This document shows, piece after piece, positions 56,101-64,000 of a stretch of DNA of 64,000 nt. Origin of the DNA: a virus; IMG/VR virus record IMGVR_UViG_3300033155_001152, positions 1-64,000 of that record; one strand, written 5' to 3'. The notes beneath the pieces are model-generated. The model saw only the letters and a program-made list of their open reading frames with translations, did not search any database and was not told the origin of the DNA. A program made the position numbers and the translations under genes. How positions within the stretch are numbered: the first letter of the stretch is position 1; each line of letters opens with the position of its first letter.

Positions 56101-59100
56101 CATCTGTCGCCGCTGCTGCACTAGCCGTAGCTAAAGTTACCCAAAGAAAAGGATTCGAACCCGCTGCCGGTACAGTGTCGGTCCAGCCATTATCTAGACC
56201 TGTGATGTTTCCCGTTGAAAATGTAAATGTCGCTGTGACACTTGGCACAGACGGTGCTGAGTCCGTAGCTGTGCGCTGATAGATGTATGCTGTTGCTACA
56301 TTCAGTCCGGCATCGCCGTCAGCGCCGTCAGCGCCGTCAGCGCCGTCTTGCAAAATTAATACAGGCGCGGACCAATCGGCAGACAGAACGTCATCTGTTG
56401 TTGCCTGAGAACGAGCCGTAGCTGATAGCGCATACAAAGGGTCTGATCCAGCGGGTATGGTTTTTGACCAGCTATTGCCCGGCGTCCAGTCTGCTGTCGA
56501 GAAGGTGTATGTTATTGATACGCCTGGATCATCCGTTGGAGCTACCGCCGCTCTCTTGAAAGCAGTTAGTGTTGCTGTGTTGAAACCGTCCGACCCTGGC
56601 GACCCTGGCGTTCCATCTGCACCGTCTTCTGCTAAATGCTGTGGCGTTTGCCATTCGCCCGTAAGAATGTCGTCTGTTGCTGTCGCTGCGCTGGCCGTAG
56701 CTAAAGTTACCCAAAGAAAAGGATTCGAACCCGCTGCCGGTACAGTGTCGGTCCAGCCATTGTCTAAGCCAGTGATAGCTCCTGTAGCGAATGTCAAAGT
56801 TGCCGTTACGCTTGGTACAGATGGTGCGGAGTCAGTTGCTGTACGCTGGTAAATATATGCTGTTGCTACATTCAGACCGTCACCACCGTCAGCGCCGTCC
56901 TGTAAAATTAATGCAGGGGCGGACCAATCGGCACTAAGCACATCGTCCGTTTCTTCTGTTGAAAACGCAGTTGCCGATAGCGCATACAAAGGGTCTGATC
57001 CGGCTGGCATTGTTTTAGACCAGCCGTTTCCTGGTGTCCAATCTGCGGTTGCGAATGTGTACGTTATCGACACACCCGGATCGTCGGTTGGTGCTGACGC
57101 TGATCGTTTATAGGCGATTAGTGTGGCTGTATTGTAGCCATCTACAAATTCTATTGGTTGAAGATCGGTCGGCGTTGTCGCAACCCAAGCACTCGAATTA
57201 CCATTGCTGTCAACCGCACGTATCCAATAAAAATAACTATTGGCGGCAATCGTTGCCTGAACATCTTCGTATGAAACCTGTAACTTGTCTGTGGTAAATA
57301 TAATTGTTGCGCCAGGTTCGTCGTCTGTTGTGTTTCTCTTGATATCGCAACCGGCAAAATCTGAATCAACAGGATTGACCCAGCTAACTTGAAGACCCAC
57401 TGTTCCAATCGAGATGGCTGCACTTGTTGGTACACCAGGAGCGATAACGTCTCCGGTCATTGTTAGTCCCGTAATCTCCGGCGCTGTTGAGTTTAGAGCG
57501 AATCTGCCGTCAGAACTCATTGCCACAACGCGAACATCTGCGGCATCGTTAAGACTAACCTCGACTGTGGTGCTTAGCCCGCCTCTTTGAATCTTCGCAA
57601 ATTCGTAGCCTCCTCCACCTATGTTAAGCTCCACCAGAACTCCGGCATAGTTTTCAAAGTTCTCTGGTAAATCCCAGGAAATATCTATTACTGGTCTTAA
57701 TATCCCGCCTATACTCACGCTTCCTTCTACCGCATCAAGATTGATAACGTGAGGTACGATTCTGCTTTGACCGGTGTCCGGCTCTGGTTGGACCGTTAGC
57801 GGCGTCCAATCGTATATTTGCTCGTCGTAGGTTGCCCCCGTAATCGTAACCTCGAGATTTTTGTTAATGTCGAGTTTTGTAACTCGCCACTCACTTTCCA
57901 TAATGGTGTCTTCACCTACCATGTAGATGAAATGCTCTGACGGAGCAGAATCTAACGCCGAATTAAGAGGTATAGTTGTCAGATCGCCGCTGGTCGCTGC
58001 CACAACATCTCTGATTTCGATTGCATCCGTTTCTATCAAATCAAGAGAGTCTGTAACCGAAAGACCGCTTACGTCATCAACCCAAATTGTGTCCGTGTCT
58101 ACTCTAGTTATTCTTACGTCAACGGTGTGATCGGCCGTCAACCAACATCTATTGATATTTGTTGCACCAGCGTATCCGCTAAGCGTTATTTTTCTACCTG
58201 TGATGTCCGTTATCGTCGCAACATCTCTAACCAGATAATCAAATCTGGCCATGAACTTGTATGATTTAGCACCGTCAAATGTTATTTCTCTATCGACCTC
58301 CATACTTGTAGTTGTGCTTCCAGAGACAAACCTACCTCCCACAGACCATTCTGGTTGATCATGTTGAAGGGCAAATACGTCTCCAACTACAACCGCTATC
58401 GCCTCCATTGGCGACTTAAATGTTACGACGCTTTTGAGATACCTGTTGTTCAGTAGCATATAGGTTGCTTCTTCTGCGGCCCTTGTTTTATCAACGATTC
58501 CATACATCGTTGCACTAGCCGTATTTTGTGCAGCACCCGTTACGCTCAAGGCGTCGTAGACCTTAATCGTTCGTCTTTTGAATCGATCCGACTCATCAAA
58601 GTAATGAAGCTCTACTTCATTAGCTCTGTCACTCAAGGATAACCACTTCTGATTAAAACTTCCCTTTATGATATTTCCAACCGTAAACATCTGCGAAGGC
58701 GCTATCGCTCTGTCGATTGCAACCGAGTATTTCGTTCCCATTTTGATCGGACGAGCGTGGCCAGCACGAAAGATATGCATGGATGCGTCCCAAAGATTTG
58801 ATGCCGTATCAAATACACCTTGAAAAGTCAGACCTTCGGCATCACAATACTCTCCCCACTCAATCCAGGCGTCTATATCTATTCTTGATTCATCTACGCT
58901 ACCTCCAAATCTTTGATTGGTAAGCGCATCATAAACTACCCATGCGGGATTTTTACTTGGACCGCTCGACCACACTTTATTGATAGAGTCCCAAAATTTA
59001 ATAACTCGACCTGAGTTCAAATACGTAACCGTAGGAAAGCTAGATAACTGATCTGTCAGTCGAATCTTTAACCCAAGAAGAGCGGTGTGCTTATATGTCA

Positions 59101-60508
59101 CCGTATCGTTGACTATTTCATTGAGATCAGTCCACGTAATGGCGTCTCGAATCTTTGGATCGGTCGATTCAACAGTGGTTCGTCTTACGCGAATGTCATA
59201 GGTGTCCTGGTCAAGATCGGGACTGTAAAAACTGAATCTTACCGCACTTGTTTGCGCTTTCGTTATGATGGTTGATTTTCCATAGACCGCCTTGTGCTTA
59301 ACAAAGCCAACTACATTTTCATCCACATCAAAGATAAACTCTCTATTGTGACTGCCTGCTACATGTATATGATCTCCGGCATCACGAAAAGTCGTTCTGT
59401 CTTCATACGGAACGCTCGATGTGACATTTCCATCGGCGTCATAAACATTGTACGGATAATATCTGTACCACTCATCTACATCTGATACAAAACCCTGGTC
59501 CTTTAATGTGGTCCAGATAGTCGGCTCACTAACTTTTTTATATTCTATTTCGAATATGACCTGGACCACTGATCTGGTTCCGTCATCATTATATTGAACC
59601 AAACCTTGTGGCGCAACAAAGTCCAGCCTGAACGCATCTATTGTGCCTGTTGTTCTTGTTTGAAATGTGTCCGTTACAGATGTGGCTACAGATATTGGAC
59701 TGACGGTATTTCCGAACCATTCAATTATGTTATCGTTGTCGGTGTCTCCAAGACGTATTTTCACCTCTGCATCTAAAAATCCAGCTATGTCCTGTTCATT
59801 AAGCTCTATGTCACTTATGCCTGCGCTAACACCTTCGCCCGCATTCAACAGTAGATAAAGATATTGAGCGCCAGCCTGGTTTCTGGTGTGGAAATTTATG
59901 ATATTTCCGGCCATTCTAAAGGGGCCGTAACAAACTGGAAGTGGGGTGCCTTCATCAGAAGTATTTTTTGCTCCGTCGATACCATAGGTTTTGGAATCTT
60001 CAAAGCTACTTGATCCTCCCAAAGCATCTGGAGCTATTGGCGGTAATATTGCATTTACAAGTAGAGAGCCTGCTATTACGAACGCAATCTCAATTGCGCT
60101 CGTGGCAAATGTCCCAAACTCAAACGCCCCTGCAAACTCTGGAGCGTAAATGGTAATAACAACCATAAGAACTAGACGCAATATCGCTTTACTATCGTTC
60201 TCGTCTCCACCGCCCGGAACTTCAAAAATAACAACCACATCGCCTTTGGCTATGAGACTGTCCTTCCAATCTTCCTTTGGAATTATGTCGCCGTTTATAC
60301 TAGCTACTATAACCTCGTCGGGTAACTCTCGAGCCTTCTTGGATATCACATCAAAAATAGAAAGTCGCTCTCCTACTTTCTTAAATTCGTGGGTATGTTT
60401 GGTGTTGTCAAACGGATTTGTGGAATATATGACGCGAGCCATACCTTCAGGAATTGGGGCAACCCTGAGTTTGGCGTTCGACTTTAATTCTGCTTTACAG
60501 AGGCTCAT
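53162..60508 (-). CDS. Tail tip / host-specificity protein (gpJ-like), with repeat modules
   Basis: A 2448-residue protein. The N-terminal ~1000 residues follow the lambda gpJ layout: an N-terminal domain, then PPIAPDALGGSSSF, the beta hubs, and VYDALTNQRFGG. An FN3 domain (about 1050-1140) follows, then eight ~95-residue modules with collagen-like G-x-y linkers (DGADG, TGDTGDTGG) and a C-terminal jelly-roll domain (VGAGSLALSGSTTWKTM... SIGCRVTKNG) resembling C1q/TNF-like receptor-binding heads. Receptor recognition at the tail tip is inferred. The ATG was chosen over a TTG 14 codons upstream. It overlaps the gpK-like gene. Confidence 0.8.
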   Translation of the reverse strand: MSLCKAELKSNAKLRVAPIPEGMARVIYSTNPFDNTKHTHEFKKVGERLSIFDVISKKARELPDEVIVASINGDIIPKEDWKDSLIAKGDVVVIFEVPGGGDENDSKAILRLVLMVVITIYAPEFAGAFEFGTFATSAIEIAFVIAGSLLVNAILPPIAPDALGGSSSFEDSKTYGIDGAKNTSDEGTPLPVCYGPFRMAGNIINFHTRNQAGAQYLYLLLNAGEGVSAGISDIELNEQDIAGFLDAEVKIRLGDTDNDNIIEWFGNTVSPISVATSVTDTFQTRTTGTIDAFRLDFVAPQGLVQYNDDGTRSVVQVIFEIEYKKVSEPTIWTTLKDQGFVSDVDEWYRYYPYNVYDADGNVTSSVPYEDRTTFRDAGDHIHVAGSHNREFIFDVDENVVGFVKHKAVYGKSTIITKAQTSAVRFSFYSPDLDQDTYDIRVRRTTVESTDPKIRDAITWTDLNEIVNDTVTYKHTALLGLKIRLTDQLSSFPTVTYLNSGRVIKFWDSINKVWSSGPSKNPAWVVYDALTNQRFGGSVDESRIDIDAWIEWGEYCDAEGLTFQGVFDTASNLWDASMHIFRAGHARPIKMGTKYSVAIDRAIAPSQMFTVGNIIKGSFNQKWLSLSDRANEVELHYFDESDRFKRRTIKVYDALSVTGAAQNTASATMYGIVDKTRAAEEATYMLLNNRYLKSVVTFKSPMEAIAVVVGDVFALQHDQPEWSVGGRFVSGSTTTSMEVDREITFDGAKSYKFMARFDYLVRDVATITDITGRKITLSGYAGATNINRCWLTADHTVDVRITRVDTDTIWVDDVSGLSVTDSLDLIETDAIEIRDVVAATSGDLTTIPLNSALDSAPSEHFIYMVGEDTIMESEWRVTKLDINKNLEVTITGATYDEQIYDWTPLTVQPEPDTGQSRIVPHVINLDAVEGSVSIGGILRPVIDISWDLPENFENYAGVLVELNIGGGGYEFAKIQRGGLSTTVEVSLNDAADVRVVAMSSDGRFALNSTAPEITGLTMTGDVIAPGVPTSAAISIGTVGLQVSWVNPVDSDFAGCDIKRNTTDDEPGATIIFTTDKLQVSYEDVQATIAANSYFYWIRAVDSNGNSSAWVATTPTDLQPIEFVDGYNTATLIAYKRSASAPTDDPGVSITYTFATADWTPGNGWSKTMPAGSDPLYALSATAFSTEETDDVLSADWSAPALILQDGADGGDGLNVATAYIYQRTATDSAPSVPSVTATLTFATGAITGLDNGWTDTVPAAGSNPFLWVTLATASAATATDDILTGEWQTPQHLAEDGADGTPGSPGSDGFNTATLTAFKRAAVAPTDDPGVSITYTFSTADWTPGNSWSKTIPAGSDPLYALSATARSQATTDDVLSADWSAPVLILQDGADGADGADGDAGLNVATAYIYQRTATDSAPSVPSVTATFTFSTGNITGLDNGWTDTVPAAGSNPFLWVTLATASAAAATDDILTGEWQTPQHLAEDGADGATGGDGSDGLNNATVYLYNKNTSDVTPPSAFSGTFTYTFATAILSGGTPNGWTQDPPTVAAGEFLWVRQAVASADTATDSVPTADFAAAVVSSGTGTDGTDGTDGTDGTDGLNVATVYIYQRTATDSAPTLPTTASATYTFATGALDALDNGWTSTIPAAGTDDFLWASFATASNTAATDEILAAEWQAAQKLAETGDTGDTGGDGTDGLNNATVTLFASNTSGVTPPSAFSGTFTYTFATGVLSGGTPNGWSQTAPTLAAGDYLWQRQAPASSNTATDSVPTADFNAAQVVGIGGADGGDGADGADGDAGLNNATVTLFASNTDGGTPPSAFSGTFTYTFSTGVLSGGTLNGWTQNAPTLAAGDYLWQRQAVASSNTATDSVPTADFNAAQVVGIGGADGVAGVDGLVVAAVRFNTKTFTVASSPGDMYIHGFNSGTPADVPGSLLFDGVAVAIPNAYITTSQLENQGFLVFDTAELGAFTTTAPLGASTDMAACRMQSSATIGTVQWQYDNNTEWVNFTPTTEHIVIGTYNASAANLIANATITSPMTLSSQHITAGRIEIADLSSLAAIIGQLDTRTPGADANASPRLRLSDTNSPIQVFRPDDDTTVLFGLTEDGNGDLVMTLLGDFSPDSLNTANAYSQTGISALALRLGLSGGGQGGHVSFATPVDVTAGPATKALTIGTSITSAGQDILLNFQFVDDDSGFGIGGKVRALWTIKWQVNIDSGGWNDVAGASYNFTGVYEEYVDPQEEEIEYWSHTLNATRSFNYSSTVADSVYEFRISYEKTAGSLFDPKFTVANADEASAADISPASKPGFFVGAGSLALSGSTTWKTMDLTTEVYDPDANYTISADVVTISSPGYYEITYNFNYHPTGGATNDSIGCRVTKNGTTTVLSGSQSRQLIYKANTRPASVTSTFIALFVANDTIRLQQNDESGTTGNQVGTSTSLTIKKIRNT
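54780..57160 (-). repeat. Eight tandem modules in tail-tip gene
   Basis: About eight ~95-residue units of three types alternate (starting YNTATLIAYKRS, LNVATAYIYQRT and LNNATVTLFASN), joined by Gly-rich linkers. Stretches of dozens of bases are identical between copies (for example near 56133 and 56703), so unequal recombination could change module number. Confidence 0.85.
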
Positions 60509-60875
60509 AATATCCCAATACTCTACGTTCCCAAATTCGCAGGTACTCAATTGTCACACCGCCTGTTGATTTAGTGGTGTGAATAAATTTTTTGTAAGGC
60601 AATAAAAAACCAACATGCATCGACATTGGCAGTTTAATTAAAATGGTGCAGCCAGGCTTAGGCTCTACCTCAACCCACTCATTTACCTTACCCATCATCA
60701 TAGCAATAATCTCCGCACCTTGCGAAGACGATCCGTAATCTGCTATATCAATGCCGATCCTTTTGTGCATTTCCATCAGTAAACCGTAGCAATCAAATGT
60801 CTCAGGGCCACGACCGCCATACTCAAATGGAGCGCCGATCAGATCACAAAACTCAACATCTTGCGCGCTAACCAT
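60495..60875 (-). CDS. NlpC/P60-type tail assembly protein (gpK-like)
   Basis: A 126-residue peptidase-fold protein. FDCYGLLM gives the catalytic cysteine (Cys29), and MHVGFLL the histidine, in the NlpC/P60 order. As in lambda gpK it lies between the gpL- and gpJ-like genes and probably helps tail-tip assembly or cuts peptidoglycan during entry. Overlaps both neighbours. Confidence 0.8.
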   Translation of the reverse strand: MVSAQDVEFCDLIGAPFEYGGRGPETFDCYGLLMEMHKRIGIDIADYGSSSQGAEIIAMMMGKVNEWVEVEPKPGCTILIKLPMSMHVGFLLPYKKFIHTTKSTGGVTIEYLRIWERRVLGYYEPL

Positions 60876-61500
60876 ATCTTATTCCAGTTCCTTTGAGACC
60901 TGGATAGCCTCCAAAATTCGGAGCGTTTGAGTGAAACCCACATCCATTTGCACCCTGCAATGTAAGATCGCAAGATGATTCAACACCAACATAGCCGCAC
61001 TCATCAGATTTATATCTCCATCGACACCTGTCACGCATCTGTGAGCTATTTGGAAATCGTCTGGCTAGAATATTTTCCGCACCCAACTGGAAATTAACAA
61101 CATAATCATTTGCAGACGAACCGATGATCTCAAAAATTTCCTCTAGCTCTGGCTCCTCAGATAAATTATCGGAATTCACAACTCTCATAATGACAGTCGA
61201 TCCGGTTGCTCCGGAGTATTCATTCATCTTGTTCAACAGAATCTTTTGGAAGTCTTGCGCGGTTAATGAAATCTGCGGAACCCCGCCAGCCTCGTGCTTC
61301 ATTTTGATATCGAACGGATACGCTTGGTAAATATTGGAATCGTAGGTTATATCTTCATTGTTGTTGACTACGTATTCCGTCTCGACAACAAGACCTGTAT
61401 TTGTGTCAACAAATTGAACCTCCAGCAACACCAGCCATGCATTGGCCGAAGCTATCTTGTTTTTTTCAACCGCGTTTACTACTGAAAATGACTTTGACAC
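60868..61500 (-). CDS. Minor tail protein (gpL-like), GTG start
   Basis: A 210-residue protein ending in the gpL cysteine pattern: RCRWRYKSDECGYVG, SSCDLTLQGANGCGFHSN and FGGYPGL, which in lambda gpL hold an iron-sulfur cluster. The start is a GTG with GGAG eight bases ahead, overlapping the upstream stop (TAGTG); a longer frame is not needed. Part of the tail tip. Confidence 0.85.
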   Translation of the reverse strand: MSKSFSVVNAVEKNKIASANAWLVLLEVQFVDTNTGLVVETEYVVNNNEDITYDSNIYQAYPFDIKMKHEAGGVPQISLTAQDFQKILLNKMNEYSGATGSTVIMRVVNSDNLSEEPELEEIFEIIGSSANDYVVNFQLGAENILARRFPNSSQMRDRCRWRYKSDECGYVGVESSCDLTLQGANGCGFHSNAPNFGGYPGLKGTGIRYG

Positions 61501-61865
61501 TATACTTGCTCCAGTGTAATGTCCGTTATCTCCCAACGTCTCAATGCGGCCATACCAACGTACTTAATTTTTGGCTGACTCATAAACCTTACGGTGTACG
61601 TTGTTGCGTCTGCTGGATTGAGATATGTGAATGACGCCGAACCTCCCATTTTCGCGTCCCAGAAGTCGGCAAAACTGTCCTTTTGAGCGTCTGTTAAATC
61701 CGAGAAGCCCGTTGTCCATGTTTTCCTGGGCAAGCGAGTATAGCGAGATCGACTGACGGTATAGCCACCTTCAACCTCTGCCATTTTTGCCGGGTTTGCT
61801 TGAGCCACGCCAAAATACTTAGAGTTTTCAAGTCCCGCTAGTGCTACTGTTGGAAAATCTGCCAT
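61500..61865 (-). CDS. Tail tip protein (gpM-like)
   Basis: A 121-residue protein. The central LTDAQKDSFADFWDAKMGGSASFTYLNPAD and 'VRFMSQPKIKY' match the small gpM-like tail family. It lies between the tape-measure and gpL-like genes, the lambda order. AGGAA before the ATG. Confidence 0.75.
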   Translation of the reverse strand: MADFPTVALAGLENSKYFGVAQANPAKMAEVEGGYTVSRSRYTRLPRKTWTTGFSDLTDAQKDSFADFWDAKMGGSASFTYLNPADATTYTVRFMSQPKIKYVGMAALRRWEITDITLEQV

Positions 61866-61878
61866 TATCGTTTCCTAA

Positions 61879-64000
61879 TTATCTCGTTGCTGACTTTAGT
61901 CCGTCACGAAAACCGCCTGGTCGACCAGCCGCCTTAAGTACAACATCAAGAACATAACTCTCTCCGTCAAATTCAATTCCGCCGCTCTCTTCAGCGTCGA
62001 CAGGAACCCCAGACTCATTTATAACATTCACGGTTACGTCCGGCATTTGACCGCCCCCGCGTCCGCCGCTTATCGAAACGGGTATACTTCTACCATCAGG
62101 CAACGGAACATACGCCTCATTCATATCGCCCTCACCGAATACAGATATCTGAGGTTTGGTTGCTATACCCCCTCTAGCATATTGTTTGATGGGGCCGTTT
62201 GAAGACATAACCCCTCCAAGAGCAAACATACCAGCAAACGGATTAAAGCCATCACCGCTTCCGTCAAGACTGCTTGTGTTTATACCTGAATTGGTTGTTC
62301 CAGTTGTTCCACCTATCGAAGCCATGACAGCGCGAACAACCAAGGCCCTCAGAAGAATCTTCAAAAGATCGGAAAGAAGCGACTTTGCAAAATCCTTGAA
62401 TGCGAATTTTCCTTCCGCTATTCCATCAACAAATGTATCGACGAAGTTACTCATCCAGTCCGCATAAGACGCCTCCAGTTTACCTCTGGTGTCCTCCCAA
62501 TCTTTCAACATACGTCGCAAAGGGGTCGTGTCTTCGAACGCCTCCGCTCTCTTCACACGAAGCTCCTCGTAAAGACGAGTCATCTCCTGTATATTTTCCG
62601 CCTGTGCGTTTTCCAAAAGAAACGACTCTACTTGCTGGTCGAACAATATCTGCTCTGCCTTAAATCTGTCTCTGGCATTTTGAATTCCAGCTACATCTAG
62701 CTCCTCTATTTCCCTTCTGATTTTCAGTATTTCTTTATCTATACTTGTAGACGCCTGCACCGAAAGCAACTCGTCTCTCAGGGCAATCATCTTCTCCATT
62801 TCATCACTGCCCTCTTCGATACCAATCGCAATACTTGCAAATAGCATACGTATCTTTCGAAGACTACGACCTGGAACCTCACTGAGATTCTTACCAACTG
62901 CGTCTGCAAATATAAGGGCCTCTTCTTTTGCCTTTGCCAGAGTTGCTGTTGCCGATTTCATTGCCGACTCGAACGACTTTTTGGCCTTTACTTCGTCACT
63001 CAGTTTGTCAATCTCGAAAAGAAGAGGGATTATTTCTCTCATCGCCTGCTTCATTTCCTCACTCCATTCGGAAACATTCCCGAAAATCTTACCGGAGTTT
63101 ACTTTAGCTATGAAGCTTGCCAGCCTTGTGCCTTGCTCTAGCAATTCGGCATTAAGACTTGCCACTTTCCCTTTTGAGTTGCCGATGATTGTGTTAAGAG
63201 ATGACGTATAGCCTTCCATCGCCTTTTTCGCTGCGGACATAAGAACTGTCCCCGACGCTATATGCGCAAGATCATTCGCAACCCTTAGATTTTCAGACCT
63301 TGCCACATTTGCAATTTCAATAAGAGCGGCTATCGCCGTTTCCTTTTTAACTTCCCAGTCCGACCTGTCTTTCTCATTTAGCTCACCTCGCATAGCGAAG
63401 TCTGCATTATTGATAATGTCTCTGGCTTCGGACGCCTTTTTTACTGCAAGCGCGGTCTGAGCAGTCTGAAACTCCTCCCAATTAGCAAGACGCTCCTTGA
63501 GTCTTTGTTTTGCGTCTATCTCGCCCTTTTCAAATCTAGTATCGATTTCAGAATCGTTAGATCGAGCCAGATTTCTAGCCTCTTCGAGACTATCTCTAAA
63601 CGCCCCCATCATCTCTCTTCTGGCCGCACCCGCTCTTCTTCTTGCAGCACCTTCGGTTGCGTCAGATATTACCTTTTCTGTTTCGGCTAAATTCTTTTCT
63701 AAATTAGCCACCATACCTCTTTGGGCTGCTATCGAGTCCTCGAGTATCTTCGCTGTTGATTTCTGACCTGTATCGTTTGCAGCCTTAAGACTGCCGATCA
63801 TACTATTCAGAATCCTTTTCTGTTCTGCTACTCGTTTTCTACCTACCATCACTTCTGTTTTGGCAAGATTAATGCTGGCCTCAGACGCTGCCTCGCCATA
63901 CTTTCTTACCTGTTCGATACCTGTTTCTGTCGCCTCATTAACCGACTTCGAAGCTCTCCACCATCCCCAAAGTGCGGCAGCAACAGACAGTATGATGCCG
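61879..64000 (-). CDS. Tail tape-measure protein (3' part, incomplete)
   Basis: The frame is open from position 64000 leftward to its stop at 61879, so only the C-terminal ~707 residues are in the window and the start lies outside. It is a long coiled coil (Ala/Glu/Lys-rich) with hydrophobic segments (GIILSVAAALWGWWR at the visible start, LLKILLRALVVRAVMASIG near the end) and a Gly-rich end with a VTVNVINESG strand typical of phage tape-measure C-termini. It sets tail length and is ejected into the host envelope. Confidence 0.85.
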   Translation of the reverse strand, partial: GIILSVAAALWGWWRASKSVNEATETGIEQVRKYGEAASEASINLAKTEVMVGRKRVAEQKRILNSMIGSLKAANDTGQKSTAKILEDSIAAQRGMVANLEKNLAETEKVISDATEGAARRRAGAARREMMGAFRDSLEEARNLARSNDSEIDTRFEKGEIDAKQRLKERLANWEEFQTAQTALAVKKASEARDIINNADFAMRGELNEKDRSDWEVKKETAIAALIEIANVARSENLRVANDLAHIASGTVLMSAAKKAMEGYTSSLNTIIGNSKGKVASLNAELLEQGTRLASFIAKVNSGKIFGNVSEWSEEMKQAMREIIPLLFEIDKLSDEVKAKKSFESAMKSATATLAKAKEEALIFADAVGKNLSEVPGRSLRKIRMLFASIAIGIEEGSDEMEKMIALRDELLSVQASTSIDKEILKIRREIEELDVAGIQNARDRFKAEQILFDQQVESFLLENAQAENIQEMTRLYEELRVKRAEAFEDTTPLRRMLKDWEDTRGKLEASYADWMSNFVDTFVDGIAEGKFAFKDFAKSLLSDLLKILLRALVVRAVMASIGGTTGTTNSGINTSSLDGSGDGFNPFAGMFALGGVMSSNGPIKQYARGGIATKPQISVFGEGDMNEAYVPLPDGRSIPVSISGGRGGGQMPDVTVNVINESGVPVDAEESGGIEFDGESYVLDVVLKAAGRPGGFRDGLKSATR

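Noticed and set aside
56140-56740. T-arm-like sequences (GGGTTCGAATCC) on the minus strand near 56150 and 56720, suggesting tRNA ends
   Set aside because: They lie inside identical repeats of the tail-tip gene, in frame with conserved residues, with no acceptor or anticodon arms nearby.
53162-60508. Diversity-generating retroelement target in the tail-tip gene
   Set aside because: No reverse transcriptase or template repeat is seen; the repeats are whole modules, not point-variable adenines.
1-64000. Signs of a temperate phage or mobile element (integrase, transposase, attachment site)
   Set aside because: No such gene or inverted-repeat-bounded element is present in the window; this does not exclude them elsewhere in the genome.

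Overview
This window is part of a large double-stranded DNA bacteriophage genome. Every gene I can support lies on the minus strand. Genes are tightly packed, with chains of ATGA, GTGA and TAATG stop/start overlaps. The tail genes at the right edge (tape measure, gpM-, gpL-, gpK- and gpJ-like) are of the lambda-like siphovirus type. I see no integrase, repressor region or attachment site, and no head or terminase genes, so those must lie outside the window. A circularly permuted (two-piece) tmRNA and an aerobic-type CobS/CobT pair point to an alphaproteobacterial host; this is an inference.

Layout, left to right. (1) 1-9.3 kb: about 30 small accessory genes of mostly unknown function, including a lipoprotein, membrane peptides, zinc-ribbon proteins and a DUF2958 protein. 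(2) 9.3-12.3 kb: a metallophosphoesterase, an Ala-rich protein, and a gene-poor stretch of about 0.9 kb with iteron-like repeats, a promoter, a strongly folded three-way-junction element and two-box elements; this is a candidate origin or regulatory hub. (3) 12.3-17 kb: a permuted tmRNA gene inside a string of Cys-rich mini-proteins, a DEDDh exonuclease, an XRE/AT-hook protein and an Rnl2-type RNA ligase. (4) 17-32 kb: nucleotide metabolism and recombination. Genes include a P-loop kinase-like protein, a B12-dependent class II ribonucleotide reductase, a RuvC-like nuclease, SbcC/SbcD (gp46/gp47)-like proteins, a RecA/UvsX recombinase, a FEN-type exonuclease, two dNTP hydrolases (DUF5664/MazZ-like and DatZ-like) and an SSB-like protein. 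(5) 32-49.7 kb: a DNA polymerase III alpha with a C-terminal uracil-DNA-glycosylase-like domain, a sigma-like factor, CobS- and CobT-like proteins, ATP-dependent DNA ligase, primase, tRNA genes, DnaB-like helicase and an Hfq-like RNA chaperone. (6) 49.7-64 kb: a decoration-like protein, an HTH-phosphoesterase, a lysis cassette (embedded Rz/Rz1 spanins, holin candidate, membrane-anchored PAS protein), then the tail tip genes and the 3' part of the tape measure gene, which runs off the right edge.

Together the genes describe a phage that carries its own replisome, nucleotide supply and recombination machinery. It also carries an unusually rich RNA-level toolkit: tmRNA, tRNAs, RNA ligase, Hfq and a possible structured RNA. 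The B12-dependent reductase may be linked to the CobS/CobT genes. Two promoter classes can be seen: extended -10 sites (TGnTATAAT), and a phage-specific TAGGAGTG-N12-TATARTA-like pair.
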